NCBI RefSeq assembly: GCF_013408245.1
Contig: NZ_JACBYS010000007.1
Span: 215,877 to 279,876 of the forward strand
Origin: Duganella sp. 1224
GTDB lineage: Bacteria > Pseudomonadota > Gammaproteobacteria > Burkholderiales > Burkholderiaceae_D
Direction of reading: 5' to 3'
Length of the DNA stretch: 64,000 nucleotides
Shown here: piece after piece, positions 28,907 through 37,418 of the stretch
How the letters are laid out: each line of letters starts with the position of its first letter
Position numbering within the stretch: position 1 is the first letter of the stretch
The notes under the pieces: generated by a model
The model's database searches: none
What the model was told of the DNA's origin: nothing
The model's input: the letters and a program-made list of their open reading frames with translations, nothing else
Translations under genes and position numbers: made by a program

Positions 28907-28918
28907 ATAGTATCTACC

Positions 28919-28957
28919 CGAAAAACTGCGCCCGTGTGACCGCTACGCGGTTTTTCG
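28919..28957. terminator. Bidirectional-type terminator hairpin after the sensor kinase gene
   Basis: CGAAAAACTGCG (28919-28930) pairs with CGCGGTTTTTCG (28946-28957) with one mismatch. The arms carry A5/T5 tracts, so transcripts from either direction end in a U-run. It separates the kinase gene from the adaptor promoter. Confidence 0.6.
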
Positions 28958-28982
28958 CATGAAGTGTTGCTTAGTGTATTGC

Positions 28983-30338
28983 TTAGTTGCCGGCGTAATA
29001 CTCGGGCACCACCAGCGTCACTTCCAGGCCGCCATCGCGGTGGTTGGCCAGCGTGACATTGGCGCCGTGTTGCTCGGCGATATTGCGGGCAATGGTCAGT
29101 CCCAGACCAGTGCCGCCGGACTCGCGCGAACGCGAGGTTTCGATGCGGTAAAACGGTTCAAACACGCGCGCCATCTGGTCCGGCGCGATGCCGGGGCCGC
29201 CGTCGCGGATGCGGATGCGCGCCGCGCCGGCCAGCCGCTCCACCGTCACCTGCGCGTAGTGGCCATACTTGACGGCGTTGTCGATCAGGTTGACCAGGCA
29301 GCGGCGGATCGCCAGCGGCCGGCCCATCAGCGCCATCGCCGCGCGGCCGCGCAGCTCGACCTGCTGGCCGGTGTCGGTGGCGTCGCTGCACACGCTGTCG
29401 AGCAGCGCGTCCAGGTCCAGCGCCTGCATGGTTTCGGTCGAGTCCATGCTGCGCGCCAGGTCCAGCCCCTCGCGCACCATCTGCTGCATGGCCGACAGGT
29501 CATCGATCAGGCGCTGCTGCAACTCCTTGTCCTCGACCTTTTCCAGCCGCAGGCGCAGGCGCGTCAACGGCGTCTGCAGATCGTGGGTGATGGCGGCCAG
29601 CATCTGCGTGCGCTGGGTGATGTGCTGGCGGATGCGCGCCTGCATGGCGTTGAAGGCGGCGCTGGCCTGGCGGATCTCGGCGGCGCCGCTCAGCACCACC
29701 GGCGGGTGGTTGATGTCGTTGCCCAGGTCCTTGGCGGCCTGCGCCAGGCGGTTCAGCGGCCGCATCGACATGCGCGCCACCAGGTAGGCCAGGAAGGCGA
29801 TGCTGACCAGGAAAGGCAGCAGCGACAGCAGCTCGCTGTTGGTGGACGCCGGCGGTGCGCGCGGCGGCAGCACCGACAGCTTCAGCACCTGGCCGTCGTG
29901 CAGGTAGACGTTGATCGCCTCGCACGTGCCCTTCCACTGGGTGGAAGCGAACATGCTGGTGACCTGGCGCGGCTGGTCGCAGGCGGCCAGGTGCTCGGCC
30001 AGCGGGCCCAGCCGGAAGCGCTCGCCCAGGCGCTGCTGCAGCGAGGTCGAGAATTCGGTCGGCGCCACCGTCTGCGCCTGCGGCGTGTCGCTCAGCTCCA
30101 GCCGCACCGTGCCGCGCGCGGCCGCCACCAGAAAGGTCGGGCGGGCGCTGTCCGGCATGGCGTCGGCGGTGGTGATCAGCTGCTCGGCCCGTTCCAGCGC
30201 GTGGAAGTCGCGGTAGCGCTCCAGCGCGCGGGTGCGCTCGTTGACGGCCAGCCACTGGGTCAGCGCCGCCGAGGCGACGATGCCCAGCAGCAGGACCAGG
30301 AACACGCGTCCGGTCATCGAGCCGAGGAAGGCTTTCAC
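28983..30338 (-). CDS. Two-component sensor histidine kinase
   Basis: The 451-residue kinase starts at GTG 30336-30338, overlapping the response regulator stop by 4 bases. It has a first transmembrane helix (about 11-31), a periplasmic sensor of about 140 residues, a second helix (about 171-189), a HAMP region (about 190-245), the dimerisation/phosphoacceptor box with His252 (AAITHDLQTPLTR) and an ATPase domain with N-box NLIDNAVKYG and GGTGLGLTI. The periplasmic part contains exactly two cysteines, Cys120 and Cys139, which could form a redox-sensitive disulfide. The layout resembles envelope-stress or efflux-controlling kinases such as BaeS/CpxA; the signal is unknown. Confidence 0.93.
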   Translation of the reverse strand: MKAFLGSMTGRVFLVLLLGIVASAALTQWLAVNERTRALERYRDFHALERAEQLITTADAMPDSARPTFLVAAARGTVRLELSDTPQAQTVAPTEFSTSLQQRLGERFRLGPLAEHLAACDQPRQVTSMFASTQWKGTCEAINVYLHDGQVLKLSVLPPRAPPASTNSELLSLLPFLVSIAFLAYLVARMSMRPLNRLAQAAKDLGNDINHPPVVLSGAAEIRQASAAFNAMQARIRQHITQRTQMLAAITHDLQTPLTRLRLRLEKVEDKELQQRLIDDLSAMQQMVREGLDLARSMDSTETMQALDLDALLDSVCSDATDTGQQVELRGRAAMALMGRPLAIRRCLVNLIDNAVKYGHYAQVTVERLAGAARIRIRDGGPGIAPDQMARVFEPFYRIETSRSRESGGTGLGLTIARNIAEQHGANVTLANHRDGGLEVTLVVPEYYAGN

Positions 30339-31063
30339 GCTTGCGGCTCCACCGACACCTGGCCGGCCAGCACATAGCCGCCGTTGCGGACCGTCTTGAT
30401 GATTTGCGGCATGCGCGCGTCCTCGCCCAGCTTCTGGCGCAGGCGGCTGATCTGGATGTCGATCGAGCGGTCGAACGGGTCGGCGTCGCGGCCCTGGGTC
30501 AGGTTCAGCAGTTGGTCGCGGTTGAGCACGCGGTTCGGGTGTTCGAGGAAGACCTTGAGCAGGCGGAACTCGGCGCCCGACAGCATGATGACGATGCCGT
30601 CCGGATTGAGCAGGTGGCGCGCGGTCAGGTCCAGCGTCCAGCCCGAGAATTTCATGTGCTGCGCCTTGTCGGTGCCGGCGCCGGCCGGCATGGCGTTGCT
30701 GCGCCGCAGGACGCTGCGGATGCGCGCCAGCAGTTCGCGCGGCTCGAACGGTTTCGGCAGGTAGTCGTCGGCGCCCATTTCCAGGCCGAGGATGCGGTCC
30801 AGCGGCTCGTTGCGCGCGGTCAGCATGATCACCGGCAGCGTCGAGTGGGCGCGCAGCTTGCGGCACAGCGTCAGGCCGTCGTCGCCGGGCAGGTTCAGGT
30901 CCAGCACCACCAGCTCGGGACGGGCTTCGTCCAGCAGCTTCCACATGGCCACGCCATCGGCGGCGCACAGCGCGCGGTAGCCATTCGATTCCAGGTAGTC
31001 CGCCAGCAGGGTGCGGATGTCGCGATCGTCGTCAACGATCAAGATAGTAGATGTCGGTTCCAT
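30335..31063 (-). CDS. OmpR-family response regulator
   Basis: The 242-residue protein has a receiver domain (acidic pair near 11-13, phospho-acceptor Asp55 in VVLDLNLPG, and Lys in LPKPFEP) and a winged-helix DNA-binding domain (about 140-235, with DRSIDIQISRLRQKLGED). ATG 31061-31063 is preferred; a longer frame upstream is not supported by homology. It is the first gene of the RR-kinase operon and is divergent from the Spy-like gene. It probably controls that gene and the downstream adaptor-RND operon. Confidence 0.93.
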   Translation of the reverse strand: MEPTSTILIVDDDRDIRTLLADYLESNGYRALCAADGVAMWKLLDEARPELVVLDLNLPGDDGLTLCRKLRAHSTLPVIMLTARNEPLDRILGLEMGADDYLPKPFEPRELLARIRSVLRRSNAMPAGAGTDKAQHMKFSGWTLDLTARHLLNPDGIVIMLSGAEFRLLKVFLEHPNRVLNRDQLLNLTQGRDADPFDRSIDIQISRLRQKLGEDARMPQIIKTVRNGGYVLAGQVSVEPQA

Positions 31064-31257
31064 GTGCTCATTATCCCAGCAAGACCATGCAGCAATTGTA
31101 TCGTCTTGTATAAGGGCGTAGGGGCCGTTCAGACGGGAAACATCTGGATACAAAAACTTCGGGCAGCGAAACGTAAGGGCAACCTTGGGCCGCCAAGATG
31201 GCATCAAGCGCGAACCCAACGCGAATTGACTTAACTCTCAACCATGAAGGAACGACC

Positions 31258-31797
31258 ATGAACATCTTACGCAAAAGCATACTGATCGGTTTCACCGTAC
31301 TGGGCATGGCCGCCGCGCAGGCCCAGGAAAGCCAGCCAGTCCAGAAGCCGCACGGCGCGCATCCGAGCAAGGAACAGATGCAGGCGCGCATGGCAGACAT
31401 GTACGCCAAGCGCCAGGCACGCCTGCACGACCTGCTGAAGCTGACCGCGCAGCAGGAATCGGCTTGGGCCACCTACCAGGCCGCCATCAAGCCGGCCGCG
31501 TTTGACGGCCCGCGTCCGGAGCACAAGCCGCTCAACAAGCTGACCGCGCCGGAACGCCTGAACCTGGCGCTGGAGATGACCAAAAAGCGCGAGGCCTTCC
31601 TGGAAACCCGCGTGAAAGCGGTCAGCGCCTTCTACGCGCAGCTGAACCCGGCGCAGCAGACGCTGTTCGACGAGCACGGCCTGGGCTTTGAACACCATGG
31701 CCGTCGCGGCCACTGGGGTCATGGCCACCGCGGCGGCTGGGGCCACGGCGGCGAGCAGCGCCAGGGCTGGGGCGGCCCGGCACCGCGTCAGGGCTGA
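31258..31797 (+). CDS. Spy/CpxP-family periplasmic chaperone with His/Gly-rich tail
   Basis: The 179-residue protein has a signal peptide (cleavage after about AQA at 22-24) and the helical Spy/CpxP fold with LTXXQ motifs (LKLTAQQESAW and LNPAQQTLFDE). The last 40 residues are rich in His, Gly and Trp (HHGRRGHWGHGHRGGWGHGG), a possible metal-binding tail. Spy-type proteins prevent aggregation in the periplasm. AAGGA lies about eight bases upstream of the ATG. It is divergent from the response regulator gene and abuts the dsbD stop with no gap. Confidence 0.9.
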   Translation: MNILRKSILIGFTVLGMAAAQAQESQPVQKPHGAHPSKEQMQARMADMYAKRQARLHDLLKLTAQQESAWATYQAAIKPAAFDGPRPEHKPLNKLTAPERLNLALEMTKKREAFLETRVKAVSAFYAQLNPAQQTLFDEHGLGFEHHGRRGHWGHGHRGGWGHGGEQRQGWGGPAPRQG

Positions 31798-33774
31798 TCA
31801 GTTCAGCACGGACAGGGATGCGGTGAACTTTGCCGCATCCTGGAAGCCGATCACGCGCGCGTTGGGGATCTCCTTGCCCTGCTGGTCGAACAGGATGATG
31901 CCCGGCGGCCCGAACAGGCCGAAGCGCTTCAGCATGGCCTTGTCGTCCTCGTCGTTGGCGGTCACGTCGGCTTGCAGCAGCACGGTATTGGCCAGCCTGG
32001 CGCGCACGGCGGGATCGACGAAGGTCAGTTTTTCCATCTCCTTGCAGGACACGCACCAGTCGGCGTAGAAGTCCAACATCACGGTTTTGCCGCCAGTTTG
32101 GGCGAGGATGGCGTCGAGTTGCTGGACGTTCTTGACGCGCTTGAACGTCAGCGCGGCGTCATGGCTGCCCTTGCCGGTCAGGTGGGCCAGCGGCGCCAGC
32201 GGATCGCGCCCGCCGCTGACCACGCCCACCAGTTGCGCCACGCCCAGCACCAAGGCGATCACGCCGGCCGATTTGGCGACCCATTGACCGCTATTCAGCA
32301 GCAGATACATGCCGTAGCCGACCAACAGCGCGGCCCAGCCCATCATCTGCACGGCTGCCGGTAACACCGGCGACACCAGCCACCAGCCCACCGCCAGCAT
32401 CAGCACGCCGAAGAAGCGCTTGACCGAGTCCATCCACATGCCGGCCTTCGGCAACAGCGTACCGGCCGACACGCCGACCAGGATCAGCGGCACGCTCATG
32501 CCGACCGCCATGGCAAACAACGCACTGCCGCCGATGACGACGTCGCGCGACTGGCTGATGTAGACCAGCGCGGCGGCCAGCGGCGCCGCCACGCACGGGC
32601 CGACGATCAGCGCCGAAATCGCGCCCATGACAAACACGCCGGCCAGCTTGCCGGACGACTGACGGTTGGACACAGTGCTCAGCTTGCTTTGCAGCGCGGC
32701 CGGCACCTGCAATTCATAGACGCCGAACATGGACAGCGACAGCAGCGCCATCAGCAGGGCGAAGCCGCCCAGCACCCACGGGTTCTGCAGCGTGCTGGCC
32801 AGGCCTTCGCCGGCCAGGCCAGCCGCCACGCCGAGCGCGGTGTAGACCAGGGCCATGCCCAGCGCGTAGGTGACCGACAGCGCCAGTGCCCGGCTGCGGC
32901 TGGTGTTCTGGCCTTCGCCGACGATGATCGAGGACAGGATGGGCACCATCGGCAATACGCATGGCGTGAACGACAGGCCCAGGCCCAGCAGGGCAAACAG
33001 CGGCAGGATGACCAGCAGCTTGCCGCTCTTCAGCGCGGCTTCCAGATGGCCGGCGTCGTCGGCCGGCGCGGCTGGCGCGGCGGCTTGCTGTGGCGGCGCT
33101 GGCGGTGCGATGTCGGTGGCGGTCGGGTTGGGCACGGTGTAGATCTTGACGCCGGGGCTCAGCGCGGCGGGCTTGCCGCCGTTCACGCCTTCGTTGACGG
33201 CGCCCTGGCCGGCCGCGCCGGGCGCTGTGGGCGGCGGTGTCGCGCCGGCGGTGGCTGCGGTGGCGGGGACGCCGGCGGTCGCGCTCGCCGCCGAGGCGTT
33301 TGCGGCCGGCGCACCGGCCGGCGCCGGCGAGCCGGCTGCGGGCAGCGGCACCGAACCGCTGCCGACCAGCGACGCCTTGTAATCCTGCGGCGCGTAGCAC
33401 AAGCCCTTCTCCGAGCAGCCCTGGCCGCCGGCCAGCAGCGTGAACGCGCCACTGGCATTCACTGGAATCGTGATGGTCACGCTCTTGCGATAGGTCTCCA
33501 CATCCTTGGCAAAGGTCTCGTCATAGTGCACCTTGCCGGGCGGGATCTGGGGCGCGCCCAACTGGGCGCCCTGCGCGCTGAATTTGAAGCGCTCGCGGTA
33601 CATGTAGTAGCCGTCGGCGATCTGGAACGTCACCGACACCGTATGTCCATCCACCATGCGCGCCGAAAACTTGAACGCCTCGGACGGATCGAGGAAATCC
33701 TCAGCGCGGGCAGGCTGCAGCAGCAGCGCGATCAACGCCAGCAGCGGCGCGATTAAGCGGACAAAACGGGACAT
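31798..33774 (-). CDS. dsbD: Thiol:disulfide interchange protein DsbD
   Basis: The 658-residue protein has a signal (about 1-24), a periplasmic alpha domain with the cysteine pair Cys120/Cys126 (GCSEKGLCYAPQ), a central eight-helix membrane domain with cysteines in FTPCVLPMVPI and VGPCVAAPL, and a C-terminal thioredoxin-like gamma domain with Cys574/Cys577 (ADWCVSCKEMEKL). It carries reducing power from cytoplasmic thioredoxin to the periplasm, for example for cytochrome c maturation and disulfide isomerases. The start MSRFVRL at 33772-33774 is chosen over a longer frame because the signal peptide begins there. A long Pro/Ala-rich stretch follows the alpha domain. Confidence 0.96.
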   Translation of the reverse strand: MSRFVRLIAPLLALIALLLQPARAEDFLDPSEAFKFSARMVDGHTVSVTFQIADGYYMYRERFKFSAQGAQLGAPQIPPGKVHYDETFAKDVETYRKSVTITIPVNASGAFTLLAGGQGCSEKGLCYAPQDYKASLVGSGSVPLPAAGSPAPAGAPAANASAASATAGVPATAATAGATPPPTAPGAAGQGAVNEGVNGGKPAALSPGVKIYTVPNPTATDIAPPAPPQQAAAPAAPADDAGHLEAALKSGKLLVILPLFALLGLGLSFTPCVLPMVPILSSIIVGEGQNTSRSRALALSVTYALGMALVYTALGVAAGLAGEGLASTLQNPWVLGGFALLMALLSLSMFGVYELQVPAALQSKLSTVSNRQSSGKLAGVFVMGAISALIVGPCVAAPLAAALVYISQSRDVVIGGSALFAMAVGMSVPLILVGVSAGTLLPKAGMWMDSVKRFFGVLMLAVGWWLVSPVLPAAVQMMGWAALLVGYGMYLLLNSGQWVAKSAGVIALVLGVAQLVGVVSGGRDPLAPLAHLTGKGSHDAALTFKRVKNVQQLDAILAQTGGKTVMLDFYADWCVSCKEMEKLTFVDPAVRARLANTVLLQADVTANDEDDKAMLKRFGLFGPPGIILFDQQGKEIPNARVIGFQDAAKFTASLSVLN

Positions 33775-33905
33775 AAAACTTTCTCTCTGGGGACTGTTCA
33801 TTGAAGCAACAGGCATAGTACACCGACGGCGTTTTTCCCGCCTGAATGCGGCCTTAAAACATTGCTTTATGCGAAACTGGATTTTTTTACGCATTGGAGT
33901 ACTCC

Positions 33906-35561
33906 ATGTCCCTTTTCCGTCCACTGCTGTGGTCCGCCCTCGCCCTCGGCGCCCTGCCGGCAATGGCGCAAGCGCCGGCCGAGGCTTTAAACGCCATCAA
34001 CGCGCAAGACCTGCTGGCGCACATCAAAATCCTGGCCTCCGAAGAATTCGAAGGCCGCGCACCGGGTACGCCCGGCGAGGCGAATGCCGTCGCCTACATC
34101 AAAAGCGAATTTCGCCGGCTGGGCCTGCAGGCCGGCAATCCGGACGGCAGCTGGGCGCAAGCGGTGCCGCTGCGCGGCCTGAAGCCATCGCCGCGCTTCA
34201 GCTACACCATCAACGGCCAGAAAGTCGCGCTGAATTTCCCGAATGACTATGTTGCCCATTCGACCAGCCAGGCGACCACGGTTGACGTCAACCACTCGGA
34301 CATCGTGTTTGTCGGCTATGGCGTGCAGGCGCCGGAATACGGCTGGGACGATTACAAGGGCGTGGACGTGCGCGGCAAGACCATCCTGATGCTGATCAAC
34401 GACCCGGCCGTTCCCGACCCAAACAATCCCGCCGAGCTGGACCCGGCCATGTTCAAGGGCAAGGCGATGACCTATTACGGCCGCTGGACGTACAAATACG
34501 AAATCGCCGCCAAGCTGGGCGCGGCGGCGGCGATCATCATCCATGAAACGATTCCGGCCGCCTATCCCTGGGACGTGGTGCGCAGCGGCGGCAACGCCGA
34601 ACAGTTCAGCCTGGTCCGCGCGGGTGACGATCCGGACGCGCCGCCGGTGCCGGGCTGGATCCAGTTGGACAAGGCCAAGGCGCTGATGACCGCCGCCGGC
34701 TACGATTTCGACACGCTGAAAAAACAGGCACAGACCAGGGAGTTCCGCCCCGTCCCCCTGAAGGCGACCGCCGATTTCCATATCGACAATGTCGCCCGGA
34801 CGATTAGCTCGAATAACGTGGTGGCCAAAATCGAAGGCAGCGATCCCAAGCTGAAAGACGAATATGTGATCTATAGCGCCCATTGGGATCATTTGGGTGT
34901 GGACCCGGCGACCGGGAAAATCTATTACGGGGCGCTCGATAATGCATCCGGCGTCGCGGCGTTATTGGAAATCGCCAAGGCCTTTAAAACGTTGCCGGCG
35001 GCGCCGAAACGATCGATTCTATTTATTGCCACCACCGCCGAGGAACGGGGATTATTGGGCGCGAAATATTATGCGAGCAATCCACTTTATCCGCTTAAAA
35101 ATACGGTGGCGAATATTAATATTGATGGGATTAATGCCTGGGGTAAAACAGCGCAGATTGAAAATGTCACATCGGGCCATTCCAGTATTGATGGTCTACT
35201 GGAGAAATATGCCAAGGCGCAGGGACGACTGATGGAAAAAGATACGCGTCCGGAATTGGGAAGTTTTTATCGCGCCGATCAGCTGGAGTTTGCGCGCGTT
35301 GGTGTACCGGTTTTATATACGAAGGCGCGCAGTGCGTATCTGAACAAGCCGGCCAATTACGCGACCGAGGTGGTGAATCACTATTTCACCCGCGATTACC
35401 ATCAGCCAACCGATCTGGTGCGGGCGGACTGGGACTTCAGCGGCGGCGTGCAGGATATCCAGTTGCTGTTCCAGGTGGGGCTGGACATCGCCCAAGGCAG
35501 CACGCCGCAGTGGAACGCGAGTTCCGAGTTCAAGGGAGCAGGCGACCGGCGGCTGAAGTAA
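33906..35561 (+). CDS. Secreted zinc peptidase, M28 family (aminopeptidase/PA-domain type)
   Basis: The 551-residue protein has a signal peptide (about 1-22, cut after AQA), an insert resembling a PA domain and an M28 catalytic domain. Expected metal ligands and catalytic acids are visible: His326 and Asp328 (SAHWDHLG), Asp345 (DNASGVAALLE), Glu379/Glu380 (EERGLLGA), Asp407 (DGINAWG) and His499 (DYHQPTD). ATG 33906 is chosen because GGAG lies six bases upstream. The catalytic half from about 34780 to 35300 is strikingly AT-rich and uses codons unlike the rest of the window. Confidence 0.93.
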   Translation: MSLFRPLLWSALALGALPAMAQAPAEALNAINAQDLLAHIKILASEEFEGRAPGTPGEANAVAYIKSEFRRLGLQAGNPDGSWAQAVPLRGLKPSPRFSYTINGQKVALNFPNDYVAHSTSQATTVDVNHSDIVFVGYGVQAPEYGWDDYKGVDVRGKTILMLINDPAVPDPNNPAELDPAMFKGKAMTYYGRWTYKYEIAAKLGAAAAIIIHETIPAAYPWDVVRSGGNAEQFSLVRAGDDPDAPPVPGWIQLDKAKALMTAAGYDFDTLKKQAQTREFRPVPLKATADFHIDNVARTISSNNVVAKIEGSDPKLKDEYVIYSAHWDHLGVDPATGKIYYGALDNASGVAALLEIAKAFKTLPAAPKRSILFIATTAEERGLLGAKYYASNPLYPLKNTVANINIDGINAWGKTAQIENVTSGHSSIDGLLEKYAKAQGRLMEKDTRPELGSFYRADQLEFARVGVPVLYTKARSAYLNKPANYATEVVNHYFTRDYHQPTDLVRADWDFSGGVQDIQLLFQVGLDIAQGSTPQWNASSEFKGAGDRRLK

Positions 35562-35645
35562 TTCAAGCCAACAATTAGCATAAATACGCCGACTTCTGGC
35601 ACAACCCACTAACGCACGCGCTAAACCCGCACGGCGATCCGTCGC

Positions 35646-35675
35646 GGGGTCTGACCCCGTACGGGGTCAGACCCC
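35646..35675. repeat. Perfect 30-base palindrome, copy 2 of the dispersed element
   Basis: GGGGTCTGACCCCGT is followed by its exact reverse complement ACGGGGTCAGACCCC. Copy 1 is at 11897-11926. It lies in the 235-base gap between the M28 gene and rplQ, ahead of the rplQ terminator. Such palindromes can form cruciform DNA or RNA hairpins and are typical of REP-type repeats. Confidence 0.75.
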
Positions 35676-35743
35676 TCGTGCGGTGGAGGGTTTCGGCGGC
35701 ACAGGCGCAAATATTATTCCCATTCTTTAAACGCGAATAAGAT

Positions 35744-35769
35744 AAAAAAAAGCCAGGCTAAGCCTGGCT
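35744..35769 (-). terminator. Rho-independent terminator of the ribosomal protein region, after rplQ
   Basis: On the minus strand AGCCAGGCT (35761-35769) pairs with AGCCTGGCT (35751-35759) around one base, and seven U follow (35744-35750). It marks the end of the long ribosomal transcript. Confidence 0.85.
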
Positions 35770-35796
35770 TTTCAATACTACAGTACAACCAACTAA

Positions 35797-36192
35797 TTAC
35801 TCGGCGGTTGGCGCGTCTTCAATTGCGGTGACTTCTGGACGATCCAGCAGCTCAACATAAGCCATTGGAGCGTTATCGCCAACGCGGAAACCCATTTTCA
35901 GAATACGCAGATAACCACCATTGCGGTTAGCAAAACGTGGGCCCAGTTCCGAGAACAGTTTGCCGACGATTTCACGATCGCGCAGACGGGCGAATGCCAG
36001 ACGCTTATTCGCCAGGGTATCGGTCTTGCCCAGGGTCAGGATAGGCTCAACAACGCGGCGCAGTTCTTTTGCCTTTGGCAGCGTGGTTTTAATCGCTTCA
36101 TGACGCAGCAGCGAAACGGTCATGTTGCGCAGCATAGCCAGACGGTGGGACGAGGTACGGTTCAGTTTGCGGAGGCCGTGACGGTGACGCAT
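35797..36192 (-). CDS. rplQ: 50S ribosomal protein L17
   Basis: The 131-residue protein (E. coli 127) begins MRHRHGLRKLNRTSSHR, the conserved L17 start, and keeps NMTVSLLRHEAIKTTLPKAKE and PRFANRNGGYLRILK. It contacts domain II and III of 23S rRNA near the peptide exit tunnel. It is the last gene of the cluster. A terminator-like hairpin at 36261-36289 separates it from rpoA, so it may be partly uncoupled from it. Confidence 0.97.
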   Translation of the reverse strand: MRHRHGLRKLNRTSSHRLAMLRNMTVSLLRHEAIKTTLPKAKELRRVVEPILTLGKTDTLANKRLAFARLRDREIVGKLFSELGPRFANRNGGYLRILKMGFRVGDNAPMAYVELLDRPEVTAIEDAPTAE

Positions 36193-36260
36193 GGTACTTC
36201 CTTTCAATGATGTTTAAATCCGAGCTCTTCGATCGTCAATGACGCGGGCCGGTTTAAGTG

Positions 36261-36289
36261 AAAACGCCCGCGGCGACATGCCACGGGCG
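36261..36289 (-). terminator. Terminator-like hairpin between rpoA and rplQ
   Basis: CGCCCG (36265-36270) pairs with CGGGCG (36284-36289), followed on the minus strand by UUUU (36261-36264). The run is short, so partial read-through to rplQ is likely. Confidence 0.5.
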
Positions 36290-36301
36290 GGGACTGCAAA
36301 A

Positions 36302-37279
36302 TTACTTCTCCAGACCAGCAGGCGGCCAGTTTTCCAGCTTCATGCCCAGGGTCAGGCCGCGGGAAGCCAGCACTTCCTTGATCTCGTTCAGCGACTTGCG
36401 ACCCAGATTCGGGGTCTTCAGCAGTTCGTTTTCCGAACGCTGGATCAGGTCGCCGATGTAGTAGATGTTTTCCGCTTTCAGGCAGTTGGCCGAACGCACG
36501 GTCAGTTCCAGATCGTCCACTGGACGCAGCAGGATCGGATCGACCAGCGGTGCGCGCGATGGCGCTTCGGCGGCGGCTTCGGTGCCTTCCAGGGCGGCAA
36601 ACACATTCAGTTGATCGACCAGCACGCGCGCCGATTGACGGATCGCCTCTTCCGGCGAGATCACGCCGTTGGTTTCGATGTTGATGATCAGCTTGTCCAG
36701 GTCGGTACGCTGTTCCACACGGGCCGACTCCACGAAGTACGACACGCGGCGCACTGGCGAGAACGACGCGTCCAGGATGATGCGGCCGATGGTCTTGTTG
36801 GTGTCTTCCGACAGGCGACGGACGTTGCCCGGCACATAGCCGCGGCCTTTTTCGACCTTGATCTGCATGTCCAGCTTGCCGCCAGCGGTCAGGTGGGCGA
36901 TCACGTGGTCCGGGTTGATCAGTTCCACGTCGTGCGGCAGATCGATGTCCGAGGCCAGCACGGCGCCTTCGCCTTCCTTCTTCAGGGTCAGGGTGACGGA
37001 GTCACGGTTGTGCACCTTGAACACCACGCCCTTCAGGTTCAGCAGCAGGTCAACCACGTCTTCTTGCACGCCGTCCAGCGACGAGTACTCGTGCACCACG
37101 CCAGCGATGGTCACTTCGGTCGGCGCGTAGCCCACCATCGACGACAGCAGCACGCGACGCAGCGCGTTGCCCAGGGTGTGGCCGTAGCCGCGTTCGAACG
37201 GCTCCATCACGACCTTGGCGTGACCGGCGCCCAGCGCCTCAACATCGATAATACGTGGTTTCAACAGGCTGTTTTGCAT
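36302..37279 (-). CDS. rpoA: DNA-directed RNA polymerase subunit alpha
   Basis: The 325-residue protein (E. coli 329) has the dimerisation N-terminal domain (about 1-230, with GYGHTLGNALRRVLLSSM) and the DNA-binding C-terminal domain (about 245-320, with ENELLKTPNLGRKSLNEIKE). It nucleates RNA polymerase assembly and binds UP elements and activators. Hairpins flank it on both sides, so it may be a semi-separate unit of the alpha operon. Confidence 0.98.
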   Translation of the reverse strand: MQNSLLKPRIIDVEALGAGHAKVVMEPFERGYGHTLGNALRRVLLSSMVGYAPTEVTIAGVVHEYSSLDGVQEDVVDLLLNLKGVVFKVHNRDSVTLTLKKEGEGAVLASDIDLPHDVELINPDHVIAHLTAGGKLDMQIKVEKGRGYVPGNVRRLSEDTNKTIGRIILDASFSPVRRVSYFVESARVEQRTDLDKLIINIETNGVISPEEAIRQSARVLVDQLNVFAALEGTEAAAEAPSRAPLVDPILLRPVDDLELTVRSANCLKAENIYYIGDLIQRSENELLKTPNLGRKSLNEIKEVLASRGLTLGMKLENWPPAGLEK

Positions 37280-37342
37280 GTAAATGTCCTTTTCAATACC
37301 CTCGGCGCGTTAAGCCGATAAGGCTGATGGCATTAGTGAAAA

Positions 37343-37364
37343 CGCCCGCTTGAAAAAGCGGGCG
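37343..37364 (-). terminator. Terminator-like hairpin between rpsD and rpoA
   Basis: CGCCCGCT (37343-37350) pairs perfectly with AGCGGGCG (37357-37364); on the minus strand the hairpin is followed by UUUUC. It is stronger in stem than the rpoA-rplQ hairpin. Confidence 0.55.
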
Positions 37365-37382
37365 GGCTTACGACAAATTGGG

Positions 37383-37417
37383 CCCCGGCTTGCGCCGGGG
37401 TGACGACCAGGTCGTCA
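37383..37417. repeat. Hairpin plus palindrome directly after rpsD
   Basis: CCCCGGC/GCCGGGG (37383-37389 and 37394-37400, TTGC loop) is followed by the palindrome TGACGACC A GGTCGTCA (37401-37417), which ends two bases from the rpsD stop. The CCGGCTTGCGCCGG core and the TGACG next to it also occur at the end of the 21381-21464 element, so this is probably a half copy of the same dispersed repeat. Confidence 0.6.
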
Positions 37418-37418
37418 A

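Noticed and set aside
33775..33963. Longer DsbD starting upstream
   Set aside because: The added residues precede a clear signal peptide beginning MSRFVRL and overlap the divergent M28 gene start.
37323..37342. A promoter for rpoA after the hairpin
   Set aside because: No -35/-10 pair with good spacing was found, so it is not annotated.
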